Source: an uncultured Leucobacter sp. (lineage in GTDB: Bacteria > Actinomycetota > Actinomycetes > Actinomycetales > Microbacteriaceae). From it: 7,779 bases of DNA. The stretch is taken from assembly GCA_937872275.1 (NCBI GenBank), contig CALMSE010000304.1, positions 1-7,779 on the forward strand. Reading direction: 5' to 3'. Positions within the stretch are counted from its first letter, which is position 1, and each line of letters begins with the position of its first letter. Under the pieces are notes generated by a model. It was not told the DNA's origin and did no database searches. It was given only the letters and a program-made list of their open reading frames with translations. A program made the position numbers and the translations under genes. Positions 1 to 6,676 of this stretch are shown here, one piece after another.

Positions 1-166
1 ACAGCCAGGACAGCTTGTCGCGGGTCTCGAGGCGCTTCAGGCGGCCGTTGAGTCGGGTCATCCAGCCCACGACGATGCCGAGCACGGTCCCGCCGAACGC
101 GAGGACCGCGACGATGATCGGCACGTACACGGTCGGCGGTACGGACACGATGCCATCCCCGTTCAC
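1..166 (-). CDS. Small membrane protein, probable holin or lysis accessory (partial, C-terminus off window)
   Basis: Fifty-five codons are visible before the window edge; the reading begins MNGDGIVSVPPTVYVPIIVA. A short polar N-terminus is followed by one strongly hydrophobic stretch (about residues 12-35, rich in V, I, L, G), then a basic, amphipathic stretch (TRLNGRLKRLETRDK, residues 37-51) that could be a short coiled coil or cytoplasmic helix. I chose the GTG start at 166 because it overlaps the stop of the endolysin gene (GTGA, 4 bp) and has an AGGTGG sequence 4 bases upstream (171-176); the nearby ATG at 154-156 lies in another frame that does not give a membrane protein. One helix plus a charged tail, directly after the endolysin, is the usual setting of actinophage holins and related lysis membrane proteins. 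That role is inferred from position and topology only. A phage membrane protein of the DUF2746 kind is an alternative. Confidence 0.7.
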   Translation of the reverse strand, partial: MNGDGIVSVPPTVYVPIIVAVLAFGGTVLGIVVGWMTRLNGRLKRLETRDKLSWL

Positions 167-846
167 ATGACCACCTGCGCGGCCTTCTGATACCCCTCCC
201 ACGCCTGGTACGTGATGTTGGCGAAGGACCGCCCCGCGAGATTCGTGTTCGCGATCGCGTTCGCGTCCTCCGGGGTCAGGCTCATGAACACGCGGCCGTC
301 ATAGGTGGCGAAGTACCTCCCGCCGGCCTTCCCGTACCGGCCCTTGCCGTCGATGATCATCAGGTACAGCATGCTGTCCTCGCTTTCGCTCGAAGAGATG
401 AAGGTGGGCTCGGCGACCCGGACCCCGGCGAGGTCTTCGGACCAGCCGACATAGGTCGAGTTGAATCGGCGCTCTACCTCGGCGATGGAGCCGAGACGGA
501 GCGAGCTCGCCGGGTCGCCGATCTCGCCGAGCGGTGACGAGTAGAACCCCATCGCCGGAGAGCCGTAGACGACGTGCCCCCAGTTCCCGACCGCTCCGAC
601 CGGGCGCCCGTCGTACGGTCCCTGCCCGTCGTTGTAGGCGCCCTCATGGTCGAACCAGAGCAGCACCGGCACATCAGGGAGCGGCTCGTCGGGGCCGTGG
701 AAGTGCTGCGTGCCGAGCTGCGCGTGCTTCGCCGACCGGTACTGGGACGAGTCGATGCCGAGCACCTGCGACACGTACCCGAGGCACCAGCCCGGCTGCA
801 CCGTCTTCGTCAGGTCCGCGGTGCGGAGTTGGAGCCAGGCGTTCAT
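163..846 (-). CDS. Endolysin, CHAP/NlpC-P60-like cysteine peptidase or amidase
   Basis: Protein of 227 residues, probably the lysin that cuts host peptidoglycan at the end of infection. The N-terminal half has the hallmarks of a papain-like CHAP or NlpC/P60 hydrolase: a nucleophile Cys21 in PGWCLGYV (CHAP enzymes typically show GxCxxYV), a strand VPVLLWFD (residues 59-66), and a likely catalytic His91 in NWGHVVYG, followed by FYSSP (residues 101-105). I cannot assign the third catalytic residue. Residues from about 153 to 227 form a separate, Gly- and Tyr-containing segment (DGKGRYGKAGGRYF, then an Ala/Asn-rich helix-like end) that I do not recognise; it may bind the cell wall. The ATG at 846 is chosen because it overlaps the preceding stop (ATGA) and has AGGAGG 7 bases upstream; the frame stays open upstream to 1053, but that stretch is Arg/Pro-rich shadow of the preceding gene. 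No signal peptide is seen, so export would need a holin. Another phage peptidase role is less likely. Confidence 0.78.
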   Translation of the reverse strand: MNAWLQLRTADLTKTVQPGWCLGYVSQVLGIDSSQYRSAKHAQLGTQHFHGPDEPLPDVPVLLWFDHEGAYNDGQGPYDGRPVGAVGNWGHVVYGSPAMGFYSSPLGEIGDPASSLRLGSIAEVERRFNSTYVGWSEDLAGVRVAEPTFISSSESEDSMLYLMIIDGKGRYGKAGGRYFATYDGRVFMSLTPEDANAIANTNLAGRSFANITYQAWEGYQKAAQVVM

Positions 847-1115
847 GCTGGGGCCTCCTCGTCCTGTCGGATCTGCTGCACCGCGGTCAGGATCCACGCG
901 TCGGGGATGACGCCCTCGTCCCGGCCGGGATGCTCGATGCCTCCGGCGATCGCGGACGCGTAGGCGGCATCCCATCCCGGCTGGGCCGACAGCTGCCAGT
1001 TGTGCGAGTAGGCCCACCCGTCGGGGCTGGGGATCTGCTCGAGCGCGGCGCACGCGGTCACCCGGGAGGCGAGATCGGTGTCCTGCGCGAGCAGTGACTG
1101 GGTGTAGTAACTCAT
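843..1115 (-). CDS. Conserved-looking phage protein of unknown function (90 residues)
   Basis: Protein of 90 residues beginning MSYYTQSLLAQD. It appears soluble, with no signal peptide or membrane segment, and has several Trp residues (W34, W40, W48, W74) in a helix-like arrangement, such as PDGWAYSHNWQLSAQPGW. From memory, short proteins of this general pattern (MSYY..., then a Trp-rich middle, then a final helix) recur next to minor tail and lysis genes of actinobacteriophages, usually without an assigned function; I cannot name a family. The start is supported by AGGAG 7 bases upstream, and the stop overlaps the endolysin ATG (ATGA), so the two are likely translationally coupled. Position suggests either a small tail-tip or fibre accessory protein or something linked to lysis. 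The acidic C-terminus (RQDEEAPA) is constrained by the endolysin ribosome binding site encoded within it, so its sequence may say little about function. Confidence 0.85.
   Translation of the reverse strand: MSYYTQSLLAQDTDLASRVTACAALEQIPSPDGWAYSHNWQLSAQPGWDAAYASAIAGGIEHPGRDEGVIPDAWILTAVQQIRQDEEAPA
854..859 (-). promoter_or_regulatory. Ribosome binding site of the endolysin gene
   Basis: A perfect AGGAGG lies 7 bases before the ATG at 844-846, inside the last codons of the preceding 90-residue gene. It decides the start of the endolysin, since the same frame is open for another 69 codons upstream. Confidence 0.75.
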
Positions 1116-1122
1116 CGAGGTG

Positions 1123-1127
1123 CTCCT
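1123..1127 (-). promoter_or_regulatory. Ribosome binding site of the 90-residue gene, overlapping the upstream stop
   Basis: AGGAG sits 7 bases before the ATG at 1113-1115. It overlaps the TAG stop (1126-1128) of the tail fibre gene, so ribosomes terminating on the fibre would lie over this site. This supports coupling across the 10-bp gap. Confidence 0.65.
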
Positions 1128-3135
1128 ATGCGGTCTTGTAGCTGATGGTTCCGCCGAAGACCGTGTTCTGCGGCCATGCTCCGGCGGCGGTGTGCCAGAG
1201 CGTCAGCGTGCGCACGGCCATGCGGACGCCGTTCATCGCAGGGGTCGCGGTTTCAGCGCCGAGAGCGGAGCCGTAGGCGTTGCTGCTGCCTTCCGTGCCT
1301 GGCGCGGATGCGTTCAGGGTCAGCAGCGCCTGCCCGTTCGTGGATGCCCCGGTTCCGGTGCGCTTGATCTGGAACGAGACCCGCATCTCCTTCCGCTCCG
1401 GGTCGTGGACCGCGATGCACCCGTTCTGCAGGGTGTACCCGGTCGCGGCGGTCATGCTGTACTCGACCAGGTCACGGAGTGGCTTCCATGTTGAGGCGAG
1501 GCGCAGGTACTCGATCCCGTCGTCCTCGTCGAAGAAACGCATCCCGATCACCGCGAGCCCGGCGCTGGTGAGCGCGGTCCGCTGCGCGGTAGTCCCGGTG
1601 AAGGTCGTCCCCATGCGCCCGTACGGGGTGCTGATGGAGCCCAGCCCGTACTCGGTGAGGTCCGACCCGGCCAGCAGTCGCACCCGGTCCGGGAGGAGGA
1701 TCCCCTCGGAGGTGGGCGACGCCATCGCATGGAGGGCGGTATCGGTGTAGATCTCCCCGGCGACGTCGAGGCCGCCGCGCTCGTGCATCTTCCCGACACC
1801 GACCTGGTTGCCGCGCAGATCGAGCGTGACGACCGCGGTACCGACGAGCGTGGCGAGCTTCACCACGGTGCCCGTGTTGTCGGAGAGGGTGACCTCCACC
1901 TCGTAGGACTGCGACGTGAGGAACACAGCCCCGCCCGAGATCTGGATCGCGCCGGTCTGGGTGAGCCCCGGGTTGACGCTGTTCCGCGTCGTCCAGGCCC
2001 CGTTCGTGGGGCGCGTGCTCACGCTGACGTGGAGGGCGTTCTTCTCCGTGCCCGCAATCAGCGACGCGGCCGACGCGTGGAGGTCGAGGCGGAGGTACTG
2101 GCCGTTGTCGTCGGGCACGTTCGAAGAGTTCGCGCGCCTGACCTGCCACCCGTTCACACCGAGCTTCGGCGGCTCGTAGGCGAGCACCCCGAAGTCCGCA
2201 GGCAGAGACCCGACCCGGCCGCGGGAGTCCGTCGCTTCACCGGACGCGGTGACCGTGCCCGCCTGGGTGATCTGGACCGGCGCGCCCTCCGCGATGGTCG
2301 CGGCCCCGATCTTGAGGCGCTTCTCCGTGATCGTGGACCCGTACACGCCGGCGGCGGTCACGGCGCCCTTGATGAGCGACAGGCCCTGCACGAACGCCCC
2401 GATCGCGCTCTTCACGGTCGGGTTGGCGTCGTCCCACAGCACCTGAGACACGGTCGGCTTCACCGACGCCGGGGCCACGAGCGTGAAGGACACCGTGCGG
2501 GTGCCGATGACGGTGGCGCCCTGCTTCGTGACGACCGTGATCTGCCCGGTCCCCGAGGCGGCGTTCGGGATCTGGGACAGCAGCGCCAGCGGCGGCGTCC
2601 ACGACGTCGAGACGCCGGCCCCGGTCGCGATGGTCCCGGTCGATGCACCGAACTTGTAGGAGACGTCATGGGTGAAGCCCGCGCTCGCGCGGAGCAGCTG
2701 GATCGTCTTCGCCGTGCCGGCCTCGAGCGCCTGCGGGTTCGCCCACGTCGGCGTCGTCGCACGCGGAATCGTCGCCAGCGGATGGTTGAACGAGATCGTC
2801 GGGTTCAGGCCCGATGTCGGGAAGTAGATGCCCGCGGCGACCAGGAGCGGGTTCGAGGTGCCATCGGCGAAGTGCGTGTAGGTGCGGGTCTGCGTCGCGA
2901 TCAGGTACTCGGTGCCGGGGTACGACGCGTAGCCCTGCCAGTTCACGACGAGGATCCCCGCCATGTACAGCTGGATCTGCGTGTTGAAGTCGGACGACTG
3001 CCGGCCGCCGCGCTGTTGCAGGTAGACGTCGACGGTCGCGGTCGTGGTGTTGTTCTCGATCGACTGCGAGTCGGTGACGACGACGTAGAGCTGCTGGTCG
3101 CTGATCCAGCCGGAGGCGTACGCGGTGACGGCCAT
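1126..3135 (-). CDS. Minor tail protein / tail fibre, probable receptor-binding protein with DUF859-like core
   Basis: Protein of 669 residues, almost all beta-rich, as expected of a tail-tip fibre. Residues 1-120 form an N-terminal beta domain (LYVVVTDSQSIENN near 17-30) that may dock to the baseplate. Residues about 130-220 look like an immunoglobulin-like module. Residues about 222-465 resemble the DUF859 siphophage family: KPTVSQV, the FVQGLSLIKG motif with YGSTI (248-269), TDSRGRVG (302-309), and the typical GNQVGVGKMHERGGLDVAGE (442-461). Residues 514-552 (TAQRTAL...GMRFFDEDDGIEYL...W) match the short linker common before fibre heads. Residues about 556-669 are a terminal beta domain, the likely receptor-binding head. 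The ATG has GGGAGGT 3 bases upstream (3139-3145). It follows the hub gene after the hairpin-bearing gap. Family assignment is from remembered motifs; receptor binding is inferred from architecture and position. Confidence 0.85.
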   Translation of the reverse strand: MAVTAYASGWISDQQLYVVVTDSQSIENNTTTATVDVYLQQRGGRQSSDFNTQIQLYMAGILVVNWQGYASYPGTEYLIATQTRTYTHFADGTSNPLLVAAGIYFPTSGLNPTISFNHPLATIPRATTPTWANPQALEAGTAKTIQLLRASAGFTHDVSYKFGASTGTIATGAGVSTSWTPPLALLSQIPNAASGTGQITVVTKQGATVIGTRTVSFTLVAPASVKPTVSQVLWDDANPTVKSAIGAFVQGLSLIKGAVTAAGVYGSTITEKRLKIGAATIAEGAPVQITQAGTVTASGEATDSRGRVGSLPADFGVLAYEPPKLGVNGWQVRRANSSNVPDDNGQYLRLDLHASAASLIAGTEKNALHVSVSTRPTNGAWTTRNSVNPGLTQTGAIQISGGAVFLTSQSYEVEVTLSDNTGTVVKLATLVGTAVVTLDLRGNQVGVGKMHERGGLDVAGEIYTDTALHAMASPTSEGILLPDRVRLLAGSDLTEYGLGSISTPYGRMGTTFTGTTAQRTALTSAGLAVIGMRFFDEDDGIEYLRLASTWKPLRDLVEYSMTAATGYTLQNGCIAVHDPERKEMRVSFQIKRTGTGASTNGQALLTLNASAPGTEGSSNAYGSALGAETATPAMNGVRMAVRTLTLWHTAAGAWPQNTVFGGTISYKTA

Positions 3136-3153
3136 GGCACCTCCCGGGGATGC

Positions 3154-3190
3154 GTGAGGCCCGCCCCCGCGAACGGGCGACGGGCCTCAC
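3154..3190 (-). terminator. Strong intergenic stem-loop; candidate terminator, attenuator or RNA processing site
   Basis: Perfect 10-bp arms GTGAGGCCCG and CGGGCCTCAC (3181-3190 and 3154-3163) enclose a second short stem, CCCG-TTCG-CGGG, with a UUCG tetraloop; the strands between the stems are unequal (three bases against two). The hairpin starts 9 bases after the hub stop codon and ends 8 bases before the fibre ribosome binding site. No run of T follows, so it is not a classical intrinsic terminator. U-less hairpins are often proposed as terminators in high-GC actinobacteria, but complete termination here would silence the fibre and lysis genes unless they have their own promoter, and I see none. 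Partial termination, processing or protection of the upstream message are equally possible. The structure is certain; the role is not. Confidence 0.5.
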
Positions 3191-3199
3191 TGGATGGAT

Positions 3200-5866
3200 T
3201 CAGAGGGCGCGGATCACGGTCCTCATGCCGGACTTCTCCACGACGTGGTTGCCCAGCTGCGCACGGGACACGATCGCCTCGGACACGATGAACTGGCCAG
3301 CGGTCCACTGCGACGCCGGGGTGCCGCCCTGGATGATCTGCGCACCCGACGGGGTGATCCGGAAGATCGACGCCGCGTCGAGCGACGCCACGTCAGCGCC
3401 CGTCGGGGTGACGACGAAACGTGCAGCCTGGTCGTCCATGCGGGCGTTCGCGTTGTCGGCGCGCTGCTGCGCCACGACCGCTTTCCCGTCCGCGACCGCG
3501 GCGGCCGCGGCGGCCTCGGACGCGGACTGCGCGGCATCGTCCAGATCTCCCCGCACGACGTCGAGATCCTGCGCGGTCTGCGTGATCTGCGTCTCCTGGT
3601 CGTCCAGCCGGCCAGCCATGAGCACGATCGCGGAGTTCGCCGACAGGTTCAGCTGCTCGCCCACGGACGGGGCGAGAGAATCCGCCTCGACCGTGCCCAC
3701 GATCAGGCGGTTGCCGTGGAAGGTGCCCGCGATGATGTCGTCGCCGTCGATCCCGAGGATCTCCGCCGTCACCACCGCCGAGGCGCCGGTCTCCCGCCCC
3801 AGCTGATCGGAAGCGACCAGGCGCACGTCGACATCGTCTCCGATGGAGCCTATGCGCACGAGCTGCGACCCGGGCCCGGTGAGCGCGGCGCCCTGCCGCA
3901 CCCACTCTCCCGGCGCGAGGCGGGCCTCGACCCACACCGCCAGAGCCCCGACGGTGCCGCCGCCCGTGTAGGTGCCGTCCCAGCGGGCCACCAGCACCCC
4001 CGACCCTGATGTCAGGATCGGTGCGGACGGGGCGCGAGACGCCGTGCCCGGGTCCGCCCCGGTCACCTCCTCCGGGTCGGAGAGGTCGCCGCGGACACCG
4101 GCGGCGGTGATCGCGAGCACCCGGTACTCCCGGGCGACCCCCGACGGCACCGACACCGTCACGGACGGGCCAGGGGTGCGCAGGGCGGGGGCGTCACCGG
4201 CCCGCCACTCGTACTCCGCTGCCGTGGCTGGTGCGTCGTCGGTGGATTCCGTGACCGGGTCGCAGGCGAGCACGACCGTCGCGATCGGGCCCGCCGGGGT
4301 CCAGCCGCCCACGTTCGACACCACGATGAGCCCGGTCGGGGGCTTCGGGACGACCGATGACGGCATGACCGGTGTGACGGGCACCTCGAGCGACGCCGCG
4401 GACTTCACCCCCTTCGCGGAGATCGCGACCACGACCACGAGGCGCGCGGTGCCGGGCTCCCACGACGTGATCGTCGCGGTGGTGCCCGTCACGATCGTGT
4501 CCAGCGCGAGCGCCCCCGAGGGGAGCCGCGACCACACCTCGTACCCGGTGACGTCGATCTCGGCCCCGTCAGGCGTCGCGGTGACCGGCTGCCAGGACAG
4601 GACCACCGTCGATACCGCGGTGCCGTCGTCCCGCCACGCACCCGTGTTCGAGGTGACCATGAGCGCGTCAGGGGCGTCCGGGGCTGCGTCCGGCATTCCC
4701 GGCGACGCGGGGAACGCGGCCCCGGACCCGCCGATGACGCCGCCGACGGAGACCTGCCCGAGCCGCTTCTGGGTGCGGGCGGCGAGGGTGCTGATCTTCT
4801 CCCCGACGCGCACCTGCACGGTGGCCGGCCCGGTGCCCTGCCGGACCACCATGCCGATGATGCGGCGGGCCTGCTTCCCGCCCCGCGAGCGCGCGGTGAC
4901 GAGGTCACCGAGGAGGAAGTCCTCGAAGGGGTGCAGGCCGCCCTCGGCGGGAGTCCACTCGTAGGCCTCTTCCCGCTTCACGGTCTGCCCGTCAGCGAGG
5001 AGCGTCTGGGCGAGCTTCTGCGACGTCGCCGTGTCCTTCACGCCGGACTGCGTCATCACCGCGGAGCGGCGCCCGAAGCGGGCCTCGGCCGCGGCGTTGC
5101 TGACATGCACGCGGCCGGCGTCGGAGAGGCCGAGCACGTGCGTGTACCAGCCCGTGGCGTCGGTCTTCACCGGCACCCGCCCGAACTCGGGCCCGCCGAA
5201 CACGATCTCCTGGGTGCGGTCGGTGCCGCGGGTGCCGGGCCGGTAGAGGTGCAGGGTGCGGCCTTGGGTGGACCAGTCGCACCATCCCTGCTCGGTCAGC
5301 TGTTCGAGCATCCGCGGGTAGAACGTTTCGAGGCGCCAGGCGATGCTGGTGCGGTCGGCCGCTGTCCAGGCGGCGCCTGCGGAGTCCGTGAGCGAGTTGA
5401 AGCCGCGCTGCAGCGGGGTGAGCCAGCCGCGGCTCTTGGACTCGTCGATGAAGTACGCCATCGTCTGGCCGGCGTTCGCGAGAGCGCCCTCCCCGTTGAT
5501 GGTGCGTTCGCCGTCCTTCTCCCACGGGCCCGTGCCGACGTAGGCGCCGGCGAGGAGCCACGGCACGAACTCGGTGCCCGTGTAGGTGACGACCTCCGCC
5601 TGGTCCTTCGAGTCGTCGGCGTCTTCCTCGCAGATGAAGAGCTCGTGCTCGGGCAGCGGCTGGTAGCGGCCGCCGTCGACCGCGTACTCGACCCGCACCA
5701 GGAACGGCATGGCGGCCGGCACGAACGTGGTCCGGGACACCTTGAACGTGAGTGTCCCGCTCGCGCTGAGGAACGGGGTGTAGCCGATGTCGAGGGTGTC
5801 GAGCACCCGCGAGGTCGCGTCGGTGGTGCCGTCGTCCTTCACGAGTCGCAGGCGCAGCTGCAGCAC
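3200..5866 (-). CDS. Baseplate hub / tail-associated (Tal-like) minor tail protein with FnIII-like repeats
   Basis: Protein of 888 residues. Residues 1-375 look like the hub domain of actinophage tail tips (ReqiPepy6 Gp37-like style): LRLRLVKDDGT, SGTLTFKVSRTTF (36-48), HELFICEEDADDS (74-86), VVTYTGTEFVPWLL (92-105) and a C-terminal beta section. A Gly/Ala/Pro linker (376-400) leads to three fibronectin-III-like modules at about 396-498, 507-604 and 612-704; the first two are clear duplicates. Then comes IDGDDIIAGTFHGNRLIVGTV (706-726), the linker motif common at the end of hub proteins, an Ala-rich coiled coil (about 751-815), and a short end domain (816-888) with TPTGADVASLDA resembling the terminal region of lambda gpJ-type proteins. 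I see no peptidase or muralytic domain. The start is GTG, with AGGAGG 5 bases upstream and a 12-bp gap from Dit. It likely closes the tail tube and carries the fibre. The hub role is well supported; subfamily naming is tentative. Confidence 0.88.
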   Translation of the reverse strand: MLQLRLRLVKDDGTTDATSRVLDTLDIGYTPFLSASGTLTFKVSRTTFVPAAMPFLVRVEYAVDGGRYQPLPEHELFICEEDADDSKDQAEVVTYTGTEFVPWLLAGAYVGTGPWEKDGERTINGEGALANAGQTMAYFIDESKSRGWLTPLQRGFNSLTDSAGAAWTAADRTSIAWRLETFYPRMLEQLTEQGWCDWSTQGRTLHLYRPGTRGTDRTQEIVFGGPEFGRVPVKTDATGWYTHVLGLSDAGRVHVSNAAAEARFGRRSAVMTQSGVKDTATSQKLAQTLLADGQTVKREEAYEWTPAEGGLHPFEDFLLGDLVTARSRGGKQARRIIGMVVRQGTGPATVQVRVGEKISTLAARTQKRLGQVSVGGVIGGSGAAFPASPGMPDAAPDAPDALMVTSNTGAWRDDGTAVSTVVLSWQPVTATPDGAEIDVTGYEVWSRLPSGALALDTIVTGTTATITSWEPGTARLVVVVAISAKGVKSAASLEVPVTPVMPSSVVPKPPTGLIVVSNVGGWTPAGPIATVVLACDPVTESTDDAPATAAEYEWRAGDAPALRTPGPSVTVSVPSGVAREYRVLAITAAGVRGDLSDPEEVTGADPGTASRAPSAPILTSGSGVLVARWDGTYTGGGTVGALAVWVEARLAPGEWVRQGAALTGPGSQLVRIGSIGDDVDVRLVASDQLGRETGASAVVTAEILGIDGDDIIAGTFHGNRLIVGTVEADSLAPSVGEQLNLSANSAIVLMAGRLDDQETQITQTAQDLDVVRGDLDDAAQSASEAAAAAAVADGKAVVAQQRADNANARMDDQAARFVVTPTGADVASLDAASIFRITPSGAQIIQGGTPASQWTAGQFIVSEAIVSRAQLGNHVVEKSGMRTVIRAL

Positions 5867-5871
5867 GGTGC

Positions 5872-5877
5872 CCTCCT
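5872..5877 (-). promoter_or_regulatory. Ribosome binding site deciding the GTG start of the hub gene
   Basis: AGGAGG lies 5 bases before the GTG at 5864-5866, within the 12-bp gap after the Dit stop. It supports the GTG as the true start of the 888-residue protein. Confidence 0.75.
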
Positions 5878-5878
5878 C

Positions 5879-6676
5879 TCAGAGCAGGAACGCGGGCTTG
5901 CCGCGCACCTGGATGCCCGCGCCCGTGTTGTACGAGGCCTGGGCCAGGGTGAGGCGCCCCTCGCGGATGGTCGGGTCGGCCGGGGTCGGGTAGCGGGGGG
6001 TGATCTCGAACACGCCGCGGGGGCCGCCGAAGTCGATCAGGCCGGAGACCTCGTCCCCGCCCGACCACGTGTCGGAGGGGGTGAGCCATGCCCGCCCCGT
6101 GCTCGCCTCGAACCGCAGATACTCGCCCGAGGGAATCGTGCCCGCGAGAGCGACGAACGCCCCTGAAGTGTCGAGCACCTGCGGATCCTGCAGCGGTCCC
6201 TTCAGCCGCACCACGGCATCCTGCACCGGGGCCGACAGACCAGGGAACACGGCCAGGTGCGCGCCGGCCGGTGCCGCCGGCACGAGCTCGGTAGTGACCT
6301 CGTCGCCGCGCCAGCACCCTTCCTGGATCTCGACCAGGAACGAATGCGAGTAGAGGTCGACCCGCGGGAAGTGCTGCTCGACCGTCGACGAGGCCAGCTT
6401 CCCGACCGCATACCGGTCAGGGGCGGTCACCTCGCGCACGATCAGCGTCTGCTCTGAGAACAGGCCCAGCAGGGTCGAGAGGTTCGCGTGCGGGGTGCGC
6501 ACGGTGAACTTCCACGACACGGGGCCGCGAGTAGACGGGGCGGCGGTCACACCGTCGCGCCCCGACTGCTCGGACCTCGTCATCTTCTGCTGCAGCGATG
6601 ACAGCGGCACCGAGGGGGCCAGCATCTCCCACCCGAGTGACGGATTCGAGAGAGGGATCCCGTTGATGGAGTACAT
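5879..6676 (-). CDS. Distal tail protein (Dit-like), minor tail protein
   Basis: Protein of 265 residues between the tape measure and the hub, which is where siphophages encode the Dit protein, the ring linking the tail tube to the baseplate hub. The N-terminus (MYSINGIPLSNPSLGWEML) has the usual short beta hairpin opening with a conserved-looking G.PL pattern; SWKFTVRTPHANLSTLLGLF (residues 54-73) fits the belt domain, and VDLYSHSFLVEIQEGCW (106-122) fits its closing strands. The second half (about 125-265) is a separate beta domain with PSGEYLRFEASTGRAWL (186-202), resembling the galectin-like C-terminal half of Dit proteins. The ATG overlaps the tape measure stop by one base (TGATG), pointing to coupled translation. 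Possible ribosome binding sites are GGGAG 4 bases upstream or AGGAG 11 bases upstream. The assignment rests on position, length and domain style; no catalytic function is expected. Confidence 0.85.
   Translation of the reverse strand: MYSINGIPLSNPSLGWEMLAPSVPLSSLQQKMTRSEQSGRDGVTAAPSTRGPVSWKFTVRTPHANLSTLLGLFSEQTLIVREVTAPDRYAVGKLASSTVEQHFPRVDLYSHSFLVEIQEGCWRGDEVTTELVPAAPAGAHLAVFPGLSAPVQDAVVRLKGPLQDPQVLDTSGAFVALAGTIPSGEYLRFEASTGRAWLTPSDTWSGGDEVSGLIDFGGPRGVFEITPRYPTPADPTIREGRLTLAQASYNTGAGIQVRGKPAFLL

Noticed and set aside
847..1053. Upstream extension of the endolysin frame to an ATG at 1053
   Set aside because: The added 69 residues are Arg/Pro/Gly-rich shadow of the 90-residue gene, and the ATG at 846 has a perfect ribosome binding site and an ATGA overlap.
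1126..1500. Possible diversity-generating retroelement variable region at the fibre 3' end
   Set aside because: No second copy of the region and no reverse transcriptase is present in the window, and the codons show no excess of adenine-directed variable positions.
1729..3291. Long plus-strand open frame of 520 codons opposite the fibre gene
   Set aside because: It is rich in Arg, Gly, Asp and Val from the complement of GC-rich codons, has no recognisable domain, and lies fully antisense to well-supported genes.
3500..3540. GCGGCC-rich repeat-like stretch
   Set aside because: It is explained by a run of alanine codons in the coiled-coil region of the hub protein, not by a functional DNA repeat.
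4931..6166. Plus-strand open frame of 411 codons opposite the hub and Dit genes
   Set aside because: Low-complexity Arg/Gly/Glu/Val composition typical of antisense shadows in high-GC DNA, and it crosses a real gene boundary.
4992..6317. Minus-strand open frame of 441 codons overlapping Dit and hub in another frame
   Set aside because: Arg/His/Pro-rich translation without domain features; the alternative frames give clear tail proteins with good start sites.
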